Both the position numbers and the translations under genes were made by a program. The notes beneath the pieces are model-generated. The model was not told where the DNA came from, ran no database searches, and saw only the letters and a list, made by a program, of their open reading frames with translations. DNA of 64,000 nt from Corynebacterium uberis (GTDB lineage: Bacteria; Actinomycetota; Actinomycetes; Mycobacteriales; Mycobacteriaceae): positions 558,001 through 622,000 of the forward strand of contig NZ_CP085051.1 of the NCBI RefSeq assembly GCF_020616335.1, in the 5' to 3' direction. The stretch's first letter is position 1. Each line of letters begins with the position of its first letter. Shown here piece after piece: positions 26,701 through 34,213 of the stretch.

Positions 26701-27399
26701 GGTTGTTCTCCACTTTCAGCTGTAGCGCTTAGCTCTACGCGCGGCGTCGCGCCGGGGAATCGGCGTGCGTCGCGGAAAGAAAATACTATCCGCCCCCTGC
26801 TTCAAGTCCGCCCGTCCGGGTACCGCTGCGCGCCTTTGTGCAGGTCACGCAGAAGGCCACGGTGCACGCCGCGGGATCTCCCGCGGGACAAGGGGCCCGG
26901 TGCGGCCAGGAAGGCAGGGGTGCGCGGTACACGTCCCGCGGCGGCGAGTGCGTGGCTTGAAAAGCCCGGGGCACTGGTTACCTACCCTAGCCTGAAGGCG
27001 TGCGGCGGTGCCCGCATATCGGCCGGCCTGTGGCCAGTGCCACAGGGGGAGCAGGGGTGCCTTCCGGCGCCCGGGAGTGGACGGCCGAATGGTGCCGGTT
27101 CGTCGTTGCGCTGCGGGGGTAGTGGCTCCTGCATTACGCTGGGACGCAGTGGAACCGCGCCGTGTTAAGCGCCGAGGTTGTGCGTGCTTGTAGCCGGGAA
27201 TTTCCCGCCCGCGGGCGGGCGCATGCGGGGTGAGCGTGGGCCCTGTAAAGGCCGTGTGCTGCACGCGTGTGCTGGTGGTCATTGCGGGTCCCGGGTGCGT
27301 GGCCATCAAACCTCATTGTTGCTATCCCCCGCGGTCGCCGGGAGTACATGTATGTGTTCACCCGGCCGCTGCGCGCTCCCAGAAAGGGAACTGACTGCC
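26701..27399. other. 0.7-kb GC-rich region without a recognisable gene
   Basis: It lies between the divergent thtR and the ATP-grasp-like gene. No protein with a plausible start and composition was found, although one frame is open into the downstream gene. It contains two notable dyads, an 8-bp-stem hairpin at 27027-27046 and a 16-bp perfect palindrome at 27204-27219, and a possible TACCCT -10 at 26983-26988. No known RNA class (6C, RNase P, SRP, cobalamin riboswitch) could be matched. It could be a long leader, an unknown small RNA or unconstrained spacer. Confidence 0.4.
27027..27046. other. Hairpin CCTGTGGC-CAGT-GCCACAGG
   Basis: Perfect 8-bp stem with tetraloop CAGT inside the untranslated region upstream of the ATP-grasp-like gene. 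No T-tract follows, so it is unlikely to be a terminator. Confidence 0.6.
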
Positions 27400-28455
27400 G
27401 TGCATAAGGCTATTGTCGTCTTCGAGGTTGAAGGCGGATCTGACAAATTCATCGATGGGCACCGCAAGGACACCATGCCCATTGTCAACGCGATCAAGGA
27501 TGCCGGGTGGCATGCGGAGGTCGTCTTCTTCCGCCCGGAGTGGACCCAGGACCTGTTTGATTATGTGTCCCAGAACTTTGACGCCTACATCTCGCGCGTA
27601 AATCCCGGCAATATTCCCGGCGGGGAAAAGGGATACTTTGATCTGCTGACCCGCCTGTCTGAGGCCGGCCTGGTGGGCATGTCCACCCCGGAGGAAATGA
27701 TGGCCTATGGGGCGAAGGACGCCCTGGTCAAGCTCAATGACACGGACCTGGTTCCCAGCGACACGGCGGCCTACTACGACGTCGAGTCCTTCCACCAGAC
27801 CTTCCCCACGTCCTTGTCCTATGGCGAGCGGGTGCTCAAGCAGAATCGCGGATCCACGGGTTCAGGCATTTGGCGTGTGCAAATCCAGGACGCGCACTTG
27901 CGTGATTCAGTGCAGCCGGGCACGGCGTTGCCGCTGGATACCAAGCTCAAGTGCACGGAGGCCGTGGACAATCACACGGAGGTCCGGGAGCTCGGCGAAT
28001 TCATGGATTTCTGCGATCAGTACATTGTGGGCGACAACGGCATGCTGGTGGATATGCGCTTCATGCCGCGCATCGTTGAAGGCGAGATCCGCATTCTCTT
28101 GGTGGGCCCCCACCCGGTATTCGTGGTGCACAAGAAGCCGGCCGCCGGCGGAGACAATTTCTCTGCGACGCTGTTCTCCGGCGCGCAATACACCTATGAT
28201 TCGCCCGAATCGTGGCAGGACCTGGTGGATATGTTCGCCCAGGCCCGTCCCGTGATTGCAGAAAAGCTGGGCGGGGATAATATTCCGCTTATTTGGACGG
28301 CGGACTTCATGCTGGATACCGCCGAGGACGGATCCGATACGTATGTCCTCGGCGAGATCAACTGCTCGTGCGTGGGCTTTACCTCCGAGCTGGATATGGG
28401 AATCCAGGAGCTGGTGGCCAAGGAAGCCATCGCGCGGGTGCAGGGCGAGGGTTAG
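27400..28455 (+). CDS. Cj0069-family ATP-grasp-like protein
   Basis: 351-residue cytoplasmic protein of the Cj0069 type, a distant ATP-grasp group. Features include an N-terminal Rossmann-like part (HKAIVVFEVEGGSDKF), ERVLKQNRGSTGSGIWRVQI and VDMRFMPRIVEGEIRILLVG as the nucleotide/metal-binding core, and a C-terminal VLGEINCSCVGFTS. The start is GTG 27400 with AGAAAGGGA 10 nt upstream; the longer in-frame extension to 27178 lacks a ribosome-binding site and has unusual composition. It is convergent with, and overlaps by 4 nt, the DUF3151 gene. Substrate unknown. Confidence 0.75.
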   Translation: MHKAIVVFEVEGGSDKFIDGHRKDTMPIVNAIKDAGWHAEVVFFRPEWTQDLFDYVSQNFDAYISRVNPGNIPGGEKGYFDLLTRLSEAGLVGMSTPEEMMAYGAKDALVKLNDTDLVPSDTAAYYDVESFHQTFPTSLSYGERVLKQNRGSTGSGIWRVQIQDAHLRDSVQPGTALPLDTKLKCTEAVDNHTEVRELGEFMDFCDQYIVGDNGMLVDMRFMPRIVEGEIRILLVGPHPVFVVHKKPAAGGDNFSATLFSGAQYTYDSPESWQDLVDMFAQARPVIAEKLGGDNIPLIWTADFMLDTAEDGSDTYVLGEINCSCVGFTSELDMGIQELVAKEAIARVQGEG

Positions 28456-28880
28456 TCGCCCGCCGGCGCGTCCAGCAGCGTGGCCACGCTGGCCGGGTCG
28501 GCGTCGGAAAGCAGCTGCCGGCAGCGGTCATACTCGGAGTCTTCTCCGATGAGCGCTGCCGCCCGCGCCAGCGCGGCGATCGCCCGCAGTACCCCCTGGT
28601 TCGGCTCGTGGTCGAAGGGCACCGGGCCCCAGCCTTTCCACCCGTTGGCCCGCAGCCGGTCGAGGCTGCGGTGGTAGCCGGTGCGCGCCAGCGCGTAGGC
28701 GTGGATCTTGGCCGCGCCGTCTGGGGTGGGGGCTGCCAGGGCGTCCTCGGCGAGGGTGGCCCACACAAGGGGGCTGTCCGGGTGGGCAAAGACCGTGGCG
28801 GGGTCATGCAGGTCCAGCCCGGCCGCGGGGTCCGCGGGCAGGGTCACTGGCGGGGGAGCGAGCATGTCATTGATTTCCAT
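28452..28880 (-). CDS. DUF3151 family protein
   Basis: 142-residue actinobacterial protein of unknown function. Family features: DPAAGLDLHDPATVFAHPDSPLVWATLAEDAL, YALARTGYHRSLDRLRANGWKGWGPVPFDHEPNQGVLRA. It is soluble with no signal. A TAAGGT hexamer ends 7 nt before the ATG without a Shine-Dalgarno, which implies a leaderless mRNA. Confidence 0.88.
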   Translation of the reverse strand: MEINDMLAPPPVTLPADPAAGLDLHDPATVFAHPDSPLVWATLAEDALAAPTPDGAAKIHAYALARTGYHRSLDRLRANGWKGWGPVPFDHEPNQGVLRAIAALARAAALIGEDSEYDRCRQLLSDADPASVATLLDAPAGD

Positions 28881-28887
28881 GCCCCTC

Positions 28888-28893
28888 ACCTTA
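28888..28893 (-). promoter_or_regulatory. -10 element of the DUF3151 gene (leaderless)
   Basis: TAAGGT on the minus strand, 7 nt before the ATG at 28880. Confidence 0.5.
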
Positions 28894-28939
28894 GAGTGGC
28901 TGTCGGGGCCACGGCCGGTGCGGGGGTGCGCCGCTGGTC

Positions 28940-30172
28940 TTAGGCCCGGCGGGGTGTGCGTGCCGGGCTGATGAGCTTGAGCACCTTGGTCATGGCGGCT
29001 TCGAGCGGGCCGCGGCGGAAGATGCGGAACCACAGCCAGGCGAAGACGAGGGGAACAAGCAGGTTCGCCGCGGCGTAGCCGGGCTCGGAGATGTCGTGGC
29101 CCTGTCCGCGCAGGTAGCCGATGGCCAGGATGTGGGCCACATAGGCGGTCAGCGGCATGCGGCCAAGTTCGCTGAAGGGGCGGGTGAGCACTCCCAGCAG
29201 CGGTACGGAGCAGGCCAGCAGGCAGATGCCGATGACAAGGAAGGAAAAGCCCACCGAGGAGAAGATCTCCACCACCGAGCCGCTGTGCGGGACGTAGAGG
29301 TACATCCAGCGCGGGGTGTCCGGCGGCGTGACACCAAAGGCGTTGTGCATGAGGAAGTCCGCGGCCGGCTCGCCGCCGGGGTGGAGGTCAGAGTACCAAG
29401 CGAAGAAGTGGGTGCGGTGGGCGTAGGTGTCGCTGACGGTCTGGGCGCCGGCGAAGAGCACCGCGCCCCAGGCGGCAAGCCACCAGGCGGCGTGCTGGAT
29501 GCGAAACAGGGCCCGCCCGGCGACCATGCCCCAGACGAAGACGGGCGCCCAGGTGATCAGGGGGAACAGGCCGGTGATGAAGAGCAGCTGGAAGAACTGC
29601 GCCCACTCGCCGTCGACGAGGAGCCCAAAGGTGGGAGTATCGCCAAACTGTGAGGCCATGGGAAGGTCTTGGCGCAGCACAAAGGAGCTTAAGGGGGCCA
29701 GCACGGAGGCGGCGACGGCGGTGGGGATCAGCGCATACAGGGGCAGCCGGAAGGTCAGGGGGGCGATGAGCAGGTATAAAAACCCGTAGGTCACCAGGAT
29801 GACAATGGGCCCTACCGCGTCGGTAGAGATGGCCAGGCCGATCCCGGTGAGGATAACGCCCCTGCCGATGAGCTGGATGAGGGACTGGACGACGGTGCGC
29901 GACTTGGTCAGCAGGATGACGGAGACCCCGGCGAGGACCGCAAAGAGGATGGATGCGCGGCCGTCGGCAAGCCGATAGATGAGGTTGTCATCGAGCCGAT
30001 GGCCCCAGGTATGCATGTAGAACATGCCCATGATGGCCAGCGCACGGGCCAGGTCGATGCCGTCGAGGCGACCTGGTGGGCGGCGATCAGGCAGCAGCGA
30101 ACGCCATCGCGGGTTGATGCGACGACGGGTGCGAGTGCGGGGGGTAGGTGGTAGCGCGGATGTCTCTGGCAT
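28940..30172 (-). CDS. Multi-spanning membrane acyltransferase-like protein (DUF418/HGSNAT type)
   Basis: 410-residue integral membrane protein with about ten transmembrane helices after a basic N-terminus (TRTRRRINPRWRSLLPDRRPP). The first helix contains RLDGIDLARALAIMGMFYMHTW, a signature shared by the DUF418, DUF1624 and heparan-alpha-glucosaminide N-acetyltransferase group that moves acyl groups across membranes; the late PFSELGRMPLTAYVAHILA stretch is DUF418-like. It starts 8 nt after the maf stop, so it is probably co-transcribed. The substrate is unknown; envelope polysaccharide or lipid acetylation is a reasonable guess. Confidence 0.7.
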   Translation of the reverse strand: MPETSALPPTPRTRTRRRINPRWRSLLPDRRPPGRLDGIDLARALAIMGMFYMHTWGHRLDDNLIYRLADGRASILFAVLAGVSVILLTKSRTVVQSLIQLIGRGVILTGIGLAISTDAVGPIVILVTYGFLYLLIAPLTFRLPLYALIPTAVAASVLAPLSSFVLRQDLPMASQFGDTPTFGLLVDGEWAQFFQLLFITGLFPLITWAPVFVWGMVAGRALFRIQHAAWWLAAWGAVLFAGAQTVSDTYAHRTHFFAWYSDLHPGGEPAADFLMHNAFGVTPPDTPRWMYLYVPHSGSVVEIFSSVGFSFLVIGICLLACSVPLLGVLTRPFSELGRMPLTAYVAHILAIGYLRGQGHDISEPGYAAANLLVPLVFAWLWFRIFRRGPLEAAMTKVLKLISPARTPRRA

Positions 30173-30180
30173 GGCCGGTG

Positions 30181-30804
30181 TCAGTGATCCCGTCCCGCCG
30201 TGGTGGGCTGGGCCCAGAAGTCATGGACGCTAAAGCCAAAGGAATACAAACCCCGGCGCAGCGCGGGCAGGGAGATGCCGATGACGCTGGAGGGGTCACC
30301 CTCGATGCGGTCGATGAACCAGCCACCCAGGGCCTCAAGGGTAAAGGCGCCCGCGCAGCCAAGCGGCTCCCCGGTGGCGGCGTAGGCGGCGATGTCCTCA
30401 TCGTGGGCCTGGGCGAAGTGGACGGTCGTGGAGGTGACCTCCGTGTAGCGGGAACCATCCGGGGCGATCAGACAGTGCCCCGTGAGCAGCGTAGCGGTGG
30501 TGCCGGCCTGCTGCTTCCAGCGTGCGATGGTTGTCTCCACGGTGTGCGGCTTGCCCTGAAGGGCCCCCTGCGCGCTGAGCAGCATGGAGTCGCAGCCGAT
30601 GGTGACCGCATCGGGCTGAGCCCCCAGGGCCTCGGCCTTGGCGCAGGCCAGGGCCTCAACCACGGTGTTGGGCGCCGCGGTGGCCGGTAGCTGTGCGCGC
30701 ACGGCATCCTCATCGACGGCGCTCGGGCGCACGAGGGGCGCAATCCCGGCGGCGGCCAGGACGGCGCGCCGGGAGGGGGATTGGGAGGCCAGGATGATGC
30801 GCAT
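30181..30804 (-). CDS. maf: Maf family nucleoside triphosphate pyrophosphatase
   Basis: 207 residues. Maf proteins hydrolyse non-canonical or canonical nucleoside triphosphates to monophosphates and can delay septum formation. The signature MRIILASQSPSRRAVLAAAGI sits at the N-terminus; the catalytic Asp region is TIGCDSMLL, and HFAQAHDEDIAAYAATGEPLGCAGAFTLEALGGWFIDRIEGDPSSVIGISL is present. The start at 30804 is fixed by this signature and by a TACCAT -10 ending 7 nt upstream (leaderless). In corynebacteria maf lies beside the accE/accD genes, as here. Confidence 0.93.
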   Translation of the reverse strand: MRIILASQSPSRRAVLAAAGIAPLVRPSAVDEDAVRAQLPATAAPNTVVEALACAKAEALGAQPDAVTIGCDSMLLSAQGALQGKPHTVETTIARWKQQAGTTATLLTGHCLIAPDGSRYTEVTSTTVHFAQAHDEDIAAYAATGEPLGCAGAFTLEALGGWFIDRIEGDPSSVIGISLPALRRGLYSFGFSVHDFWAQPTTAGRDH

Positions 30805-30811
30805 TGCTGGG

Positions 30812-30817
30812 ATGGTA
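30812..30817 (-). promoter_or_regulatory. -10 element of maf (leaderless)
   Basis: TACCAT on the minus strand, 7 nt before the ATG at 30804; TTTTCC 17 bp further upstream could be the -35. Confidence 0.5.
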
Positions 30818-30864
30818 CGGGACTTTCTCAATGGGGAAAACTGCGGTGGGTGCGGTGTTGGCAA

Positions 30865-31098
30865 CTAGCGGTACGTGATCAAGCTAAAGGCGCGCGGAGA
30901 ATACGCTGCGGCGCGGTGGCGCTGGCGCGCCGGGCCCTGTGGGGTGTAGCTGCCCCACCGATCGGCGGGCGCGGTGCGCGACTGTGCATCGGCGCGGGCA
31001 AGGTCTGCCAGGGCGGCGCGCACGGCCTCCACCTCGGTGTCGGTGGGGTTGCCGCGTAGCACCGTGAGCTGGGGGGCAAAGGGGTCTGTTCCTGCCAT
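30865..31098 (-). CDS. accE: Acyl-CoA carboxylase epsilon subunit
   Basis: 77-residue small subunit that stabilises actinobacterial acyl-CoA carboxylase complexes. The AccE pattern is seen: LTVLRGNPTDTEVEAVRAALADL, then WGSY near residue 48 and an Arg/Pro/Ser-rich end. AAAGGA lies upstream of the ATG. It lies 51 nt downstream of accD in the same direction, so beta and epsilon subunits are co-expressed. Confidence 0.85.
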   Translation of the reverse strand: MAGTDPFAPQLTVLRGNPTDTEVEAVRAALADLARADAQSRTAPADRWGSYTPQGPARQRHRAAAYSPRAFSLITYR

Positions 31099-31149
31099 GG
31101 GGCGTGGGTGTCCTTTCTGCGCGGCGTGTCCGGTGCCGCGTCGCGGCGG

Positions 31150-32703
31150 CTAGCGGCCGATGGTGGAGTGTTTACGCTCGGGGGCGGCGACGACCTTGCG
31201 GTCAAGCAGCCGCAGGCCTTCAATGAGCTGTGCCCGGGTTGTGGCAGGAGTGATCACGGAGTCGACCATTCCGCGCTCCGCGGCCTGGTAGGGGGTGAGG
31301 AATTGTTCCTGGTAGTCGGCGATGAACTGCTGCGTCAGGGCGGCGACGTCCTTGCCCTTGCGCTGGGCCTTGGCCAGTTCGCGGGCGTGGATTTCCGGCA
31401 CGGCGTCGGCGGCCTCGGCGGCGGCGATCTGCGCGGTGGGCCAGGCAAACACGAGGTCAGCGCCGAGGGCCTTGGAGCCCATGGCCACGCCAGCGGCGCC
31501 CATCGCCTTGCGCGCGACGATGGTGACCAGGCCAACGGTGGCCTCGGCGTAGGCGGCTGCCAGCGCGGCGGTGTCTGCGGCCGCGCCGCCGAGTTCTTCT
31601 TCTGTGGCGGGCAGGTTGCCGGGGGTATCCACCACGGTGACCACCGGGATGTTGAAGGCATCGCACAGCCGGATGAAGCGGGCGGCCTTAGCCGCGGCGG
31701 CGGAGCTGAGGCAGCCGGCCAGTTCGGTGGGCTGGTTGGCCACCAGGCCCACGGAGCGGCCCTCCACGCGGGCTAGTGCGGTGACCAGGTTGGCACCGTG
31801 CTGGGGGCGCAGTTCCAGTAGTGCGGCGTCGTCGACAAGCTCGGTGAGGATGTCGCGGGCGTCGAAGGGCTGCCGGGTGGAGTCCGGGATGGTGGTGTCC
31901 AGCGCCGGGGCGGTCACGGTAATCGGGCCGGTGAGCTGGGCCTCTAGCGGACGCGGTGCCTCCGCCCGGTTGTTGGAGGGCAGGTAGCTGAGCACGTCGC
32001 GCAGGGCGTCCAGGGCGGCGGCGTCGTCGGTCACCGTGATGTCGGCCCCGCTGCGGTGCGCGGCGGCTGCCTGGGCGCTGAAGTCCGCCGCAGTGCAGGG
32101 CGTGCCGGTGACCGTGGCGATGGTCTCCGGGGCGGTGAGGTGGGCGGGCGCCTCAGCCTGGGCGATGACGATGTCCGCCAGGCCCGCAAAGAGCGTGTGC
32201 GGCCCTGCGGTCAGCCCCGTGACCACGGCGACCTGCGGGATGACCCCGGAAGCCGCGGTGGCTTCGCGCAGGATGGCACCGTAGAAGGACAGCGCTGCGG
32301 TGCCCTCTGCGGCCCGCGCGCCGGCGCCCTCAACGAAGGTGATCAGCGGCACCCCGGAGGTGCGGGCGAGCCGGGCGATCTTGAGGATCTTCTCCCCGTA
32401 GACCTCGCCGAGGCGCCCGTCGAAGATGGTGGCGTCATGGGCGATCAGGCACACCTTGCGCCCATCGACGGTGGCGTATCCAGTAATGACGCCGTCCGTG
32501 GCCGGGCGGGTGGCATCGAGCCCGTAGGCGGTGACCCGATGGCGGGCGAGGGCATCGACTTCAACGAAGGAGGCGGCGTCAACAAGCGACTCGATGCGCT
32601 GGCGCGCGGCGGGGACGGTGCCGTCGCCGGCGGGGGCGTGGGCCTGCGCCACGCGGGAGCCGAGGTCCGCGAGCTTTCCTGCCGTAGTGCTCAGGTCTGT
32701 CAT
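31150..32703 (-). CDS. Divergent acyl-CoA carboxylase beta subunit (DtsR2/AccD-like)
   Basis: 517-residue carboxyltransferase homologue, most like corynebacterial DtsR2 (TTAGKLADL, ARHRVTAYGLDATRPATDGVITGY, GEVYGEKI, YLPSNNRAEAPR, VANQPTELAGCL, VFAWPTAQIA, AAERGMVDSVI, EGLRLLDRKVV). Key family motifs are altered: the oxyanion-hole GACAGG is GLTAGP (163-168), DVPGFLPG is DTPGNLPA, and AYGGAYxVMGSK is AMGAAGVAMGSK (400-411); the N-terminal GRLTARERL element is also disturbed. It may have reduced, altered or purely structural function. It is the only accD-like gene here, whereas C. glutamicum has two (dtsR2, dtsR1). A TAGAAT ends 8 nt before the ATG (leaderless). Confidence 0.85.
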   Translation of the reverse strand: MTDLSTTAGKLADLGSRVAQAHAPAGDGTVPAARQRIESLVDAASFVEVDALARHRVTAYGLDATRPATDGVITGYATVDGRKVCLIAHDATIFDGRLGEVYGEKILKIARLARTSGVPLITFVEGAGARAAEGTAALSFYGAILREATAASGVIPQVAVVTGLTAGPHTLFAGLADIVIAQAEAPAHLTAPETIATVTGTPCTAADFSAQAAAAHRSGADITVTDDAAALDALRDVLSYLPSNNRAEAPRPLEAQLTGPITVTAPALDTTIPDSTRQPFDARDILTELVDDAALLELRPQHGANLVTALARVEGRSVGLVANQPTELAGCLSSAAAAKAARFIRLCDAFNIPVVTVVDTPGNLPATEEELGGAAADTAALAAAYAEATVGLVTIVARKAMGAAGVAMGSKALGADLVFAWPTAQIAAAEAADAVPEIHARELAKAQRKGKDVAALTQQFIADYQEQFLTPYQAAERGMVDSVITPATTRAQLIEGLRLLDRKVVAAPERKHSTIGR

Positions 32704-32711
32704 GGTTGCAC

Positions 32712-32717
32712 ATTCTA
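32712..32717 (-). promoter_or_regulatory. -10 element of the accD-like gene (leaderless)
   Basis: TAGAAT on the minus strand, 8 nt before the ATG at 32703. Confidence 0.55.
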
Positions 32718-32860
32718 GGCACACCCCGAACGGTGTTCGTCTTCGGCGGGCCCTGCGCGCCCGGCAGGCCGCGCGCTCGCCCTCCTGTGTGTAGTGCGCC
32801 GACCCCGCGCCCGCCCCCGAGCGAGCGTCGCGCCCGCCCGCGCGCCCGCCCGCCAGCAAT

Positions 32861-32866
32861 TAAGGT
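32861..32866 (+). promoter_or_regulatory. -10 element of birA (leaderless)
   Basis: TAAGGT ends 7 nt before the GTG at 32874. Confidence 0.45.
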
Positions 32867-32873
32867 AGGCGGG

Positions 32874-33635
32874 GTGGATGAGCTTAATCAGGCACAGGTG
32901 GCCGCGCAGCTAGCCGGGCTTTACAGCCAGGTAACGGTGGTGGAGTCGTGTCCTTCCACCAACGCGGCGCTGCTGGCCGACCCGGGTGCGGCGCACGGCA
33001 CCGCCTTGATCACCGATGACCAGACCGCTGGGCACGGCCGGATGGGGCGGGCGTGGTCGGCCCCCCGGGGTACCCAGCTGAGCCTGTCGGTGTGCTACCG
33101 CCCGCCGACGTCGTGCGTTGACCGGCTGGGCCTGCTACCGCTTGCTGCCGGGGTGGCCATTACTGACGTGCTCGACGGCGCCCAGCTCAAGTGGCCCAAT
33201 GACGTCTACATGCAGGGCCGCAAGGTGTGCGGGATCCTTGCCGAGGCCGCCGATCTGGCCACCAACCCGCGGGTGATTCTCGGGTTGGGCATCAACGTGA
33301 CCATGACGCGCGCCCAGCTGCCCGTCCCCACCGCCACGTCGCTGCTGCTCGAAGGGGTGGACACGACCGTTGCCGCCCTCGCCGTTCCGGTGCTGCGCGC
33401 CCTGGCGCACCGCTACGCGCAGTGGGAATCCGGAAGCGCGGAGTTCATGTCCGCTTATCGACGCCGCAGCTGCACCGTGGGCAATACCGTGCGCGTCGAG
33501 CGGCCCACCGAAACCATCGTGGGGGTGGCTACCGGCATCGGGCCCACCGGCGAGCTTGAGGTCACCCAGGGCACCCGCACCCGCAGCTTCTCCGCAGGCG
33601 ACGTCACCCACCTGCGGCCCGCCGGGCCTGCCTGA
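32874..33635 (+). CDS. birA: Biotin--[acetyl-CoA-carboxylase] ligase
   Basis: 253-residue biotin protein ligase that attaches biotin to AccBC and Pyc, both encoded in this window. Catalytic features are VVESCPSTNAAL, the biotinyl-AMP loop GHGRMGRAW, LKWPNDVYMQGRKVCGILAEA and a C-terminal SH3-like domain. It lacks the N-terminal helix-turn-helix of E. coli BirA, so it is a group I ligase without repressor function. GTG 32874 (MDELNQ) is chosen since a -10 hexamer precedes it. A 14-bp repeat copy lies in its 3' part (AYRRRS). Confidence 0.93.
   Translation: MDELNQAQVAAQLAGLYSQVTVVESCPSTNAALLADPGAAHGTALITDDQTAGHGRMGRAWSAPRGTQLSLSVCYRPPTSCVDRLGLLPLAAGVAITDVLDGAQLKWPNDVYMQGRKVCGILAEAADLATNPRVILGLGINVTMTRAQLPVPTATSLLLEGVDTTVAALAVPVLRALAHRYAQWESGSAEFMSAYRRRSCTVGNTVRVERPTETIVGVATGIGPTGELEVTQGTRTRSFSAGDVTHLRPAGPA
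33452..33465 (+). repeat. 14-bp repeat copy 5 (CGCTTATCGACGCC, inside birA)
   Basis: Lies in the coding sequence for AYRRRS near the C-terminal domain of BirA. Confidence 0.75.
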
Positions 33636-33646
33636 GCGCGCCGAGG

Positions 33647-33652
33647 TAGGAT
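33647..33652 (+). promoter_or_regulatory. -10 element of the small membrane protein gene (leaderless)
   Basis: TAGGAT ends 8 nt before the ATG at 33661. Confidence 0.5.
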
Positions 33653-33660
33653 CCGGTGCC

Positions 33661-34167
33661 ATGACGGGATGGCACGCGCGCGAAGGTGAAACGGTGGTGG
33701 CGGACCTGGTCGCGCCCCTGCACACCCTGACTTTCCCCGTGCTAGAAACCATCCTGCTCACCGCGGTCTTCTTCGGCGGGCTGGGCGTGGTGGATCGCTA
33801 CGAGATCGCCGCCGCCCTAGGGACAAACGCCGCCCCGCTGCGACTCATTCTGCTGGGGTGCTGGGCCGTGGGCGTGATCTGGCGCCTGGTGGTGCCCCTG
33901 TGGCGCTCCCGGAGGCGCCGCGTCTTGGTCACCGACCAGCGCCTGGTCGCCCGGCCCGCGCGAATTACGGGCAGGGCAGACACCATCGGCTGCGCCTACA
34001 TCCAGGGCGCGGCGCGCACCCGCGGGGGGCGCGTTGCGGTCACGGTGGTGGGCAGCGCCACGCCCATCATTTTGGACCAGGTGCCGCGCCCCAAGCGGCT
34101 GGCGCAGGTCATCGCCGCCCAGGCGCAGCACGCCTCTACCCGGGTTCCGCCCGCGGCCTGGGGATAG
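33661..34167 (+). CDS. Membrane protein with PH-like domain
   Basis: 168-residue protein with two transmembrane helices (LTFPVLETILLTAVFFGGLGVV; LRLILLGCWAVGVIWRLVVPLW) followed by a basic patch (RSRRRRVLVTDQRLV) and a beta-rich cytoplasmic part, the layout of bacterial PH-domain (bPH2/YdbT-like) membrane proteins. A homologue typically lies between birA and purK in corynebacteria. It is probably leaderless. Function unknown. Confidence 0.75.
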   Translation: MTGWHAREGETVVADLVAPLHTLTFPVLETILLTAVFFGGLGVVDRYEIAAALGTNAAPLRLILLGCWAVGVIWRLVVPLWRSRRRRVLVTDQRLVARPARITGRADTIGCAYIQGAARTRGGRVAVTVVGSATPIILDQVPRPKRLAQVIAAQAQHASTRVPPAAWG

Positions 34168-34199
34168 CCGGCTGGACCGGGGTGAGCGTTGGGGGCGAC

Positions 34200-34205
34200 T
34201 ATAGT
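34200..34205 (+). promoter_or_regulatory. -10 element of purK (leaderless)
   Basis: TATAGT, 8 nt before GTG 34214 and 11 nt before ATG 34217. No Shine-Dalgarno is present. Confidence 0.5.
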
Positions 34206-34213
34206 AAAACCCT

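Noticed and set aside
27178..27399. N-terminal extension of the ATP-grasp-like protein
   Set aside because: Open in frame but Arg/Cys/Gly-rich, without a ribosome-binding site; the GTG at 27400 has one and begins the conserved sequence.
26701..27399. Cobalamin riboswitch, 6C RNA, RNase P RNA or SRP RNA
   Set aside because: GC-rich hairpins suggested it, but none of the diagnostic conserved boxes could be matched on either strand.
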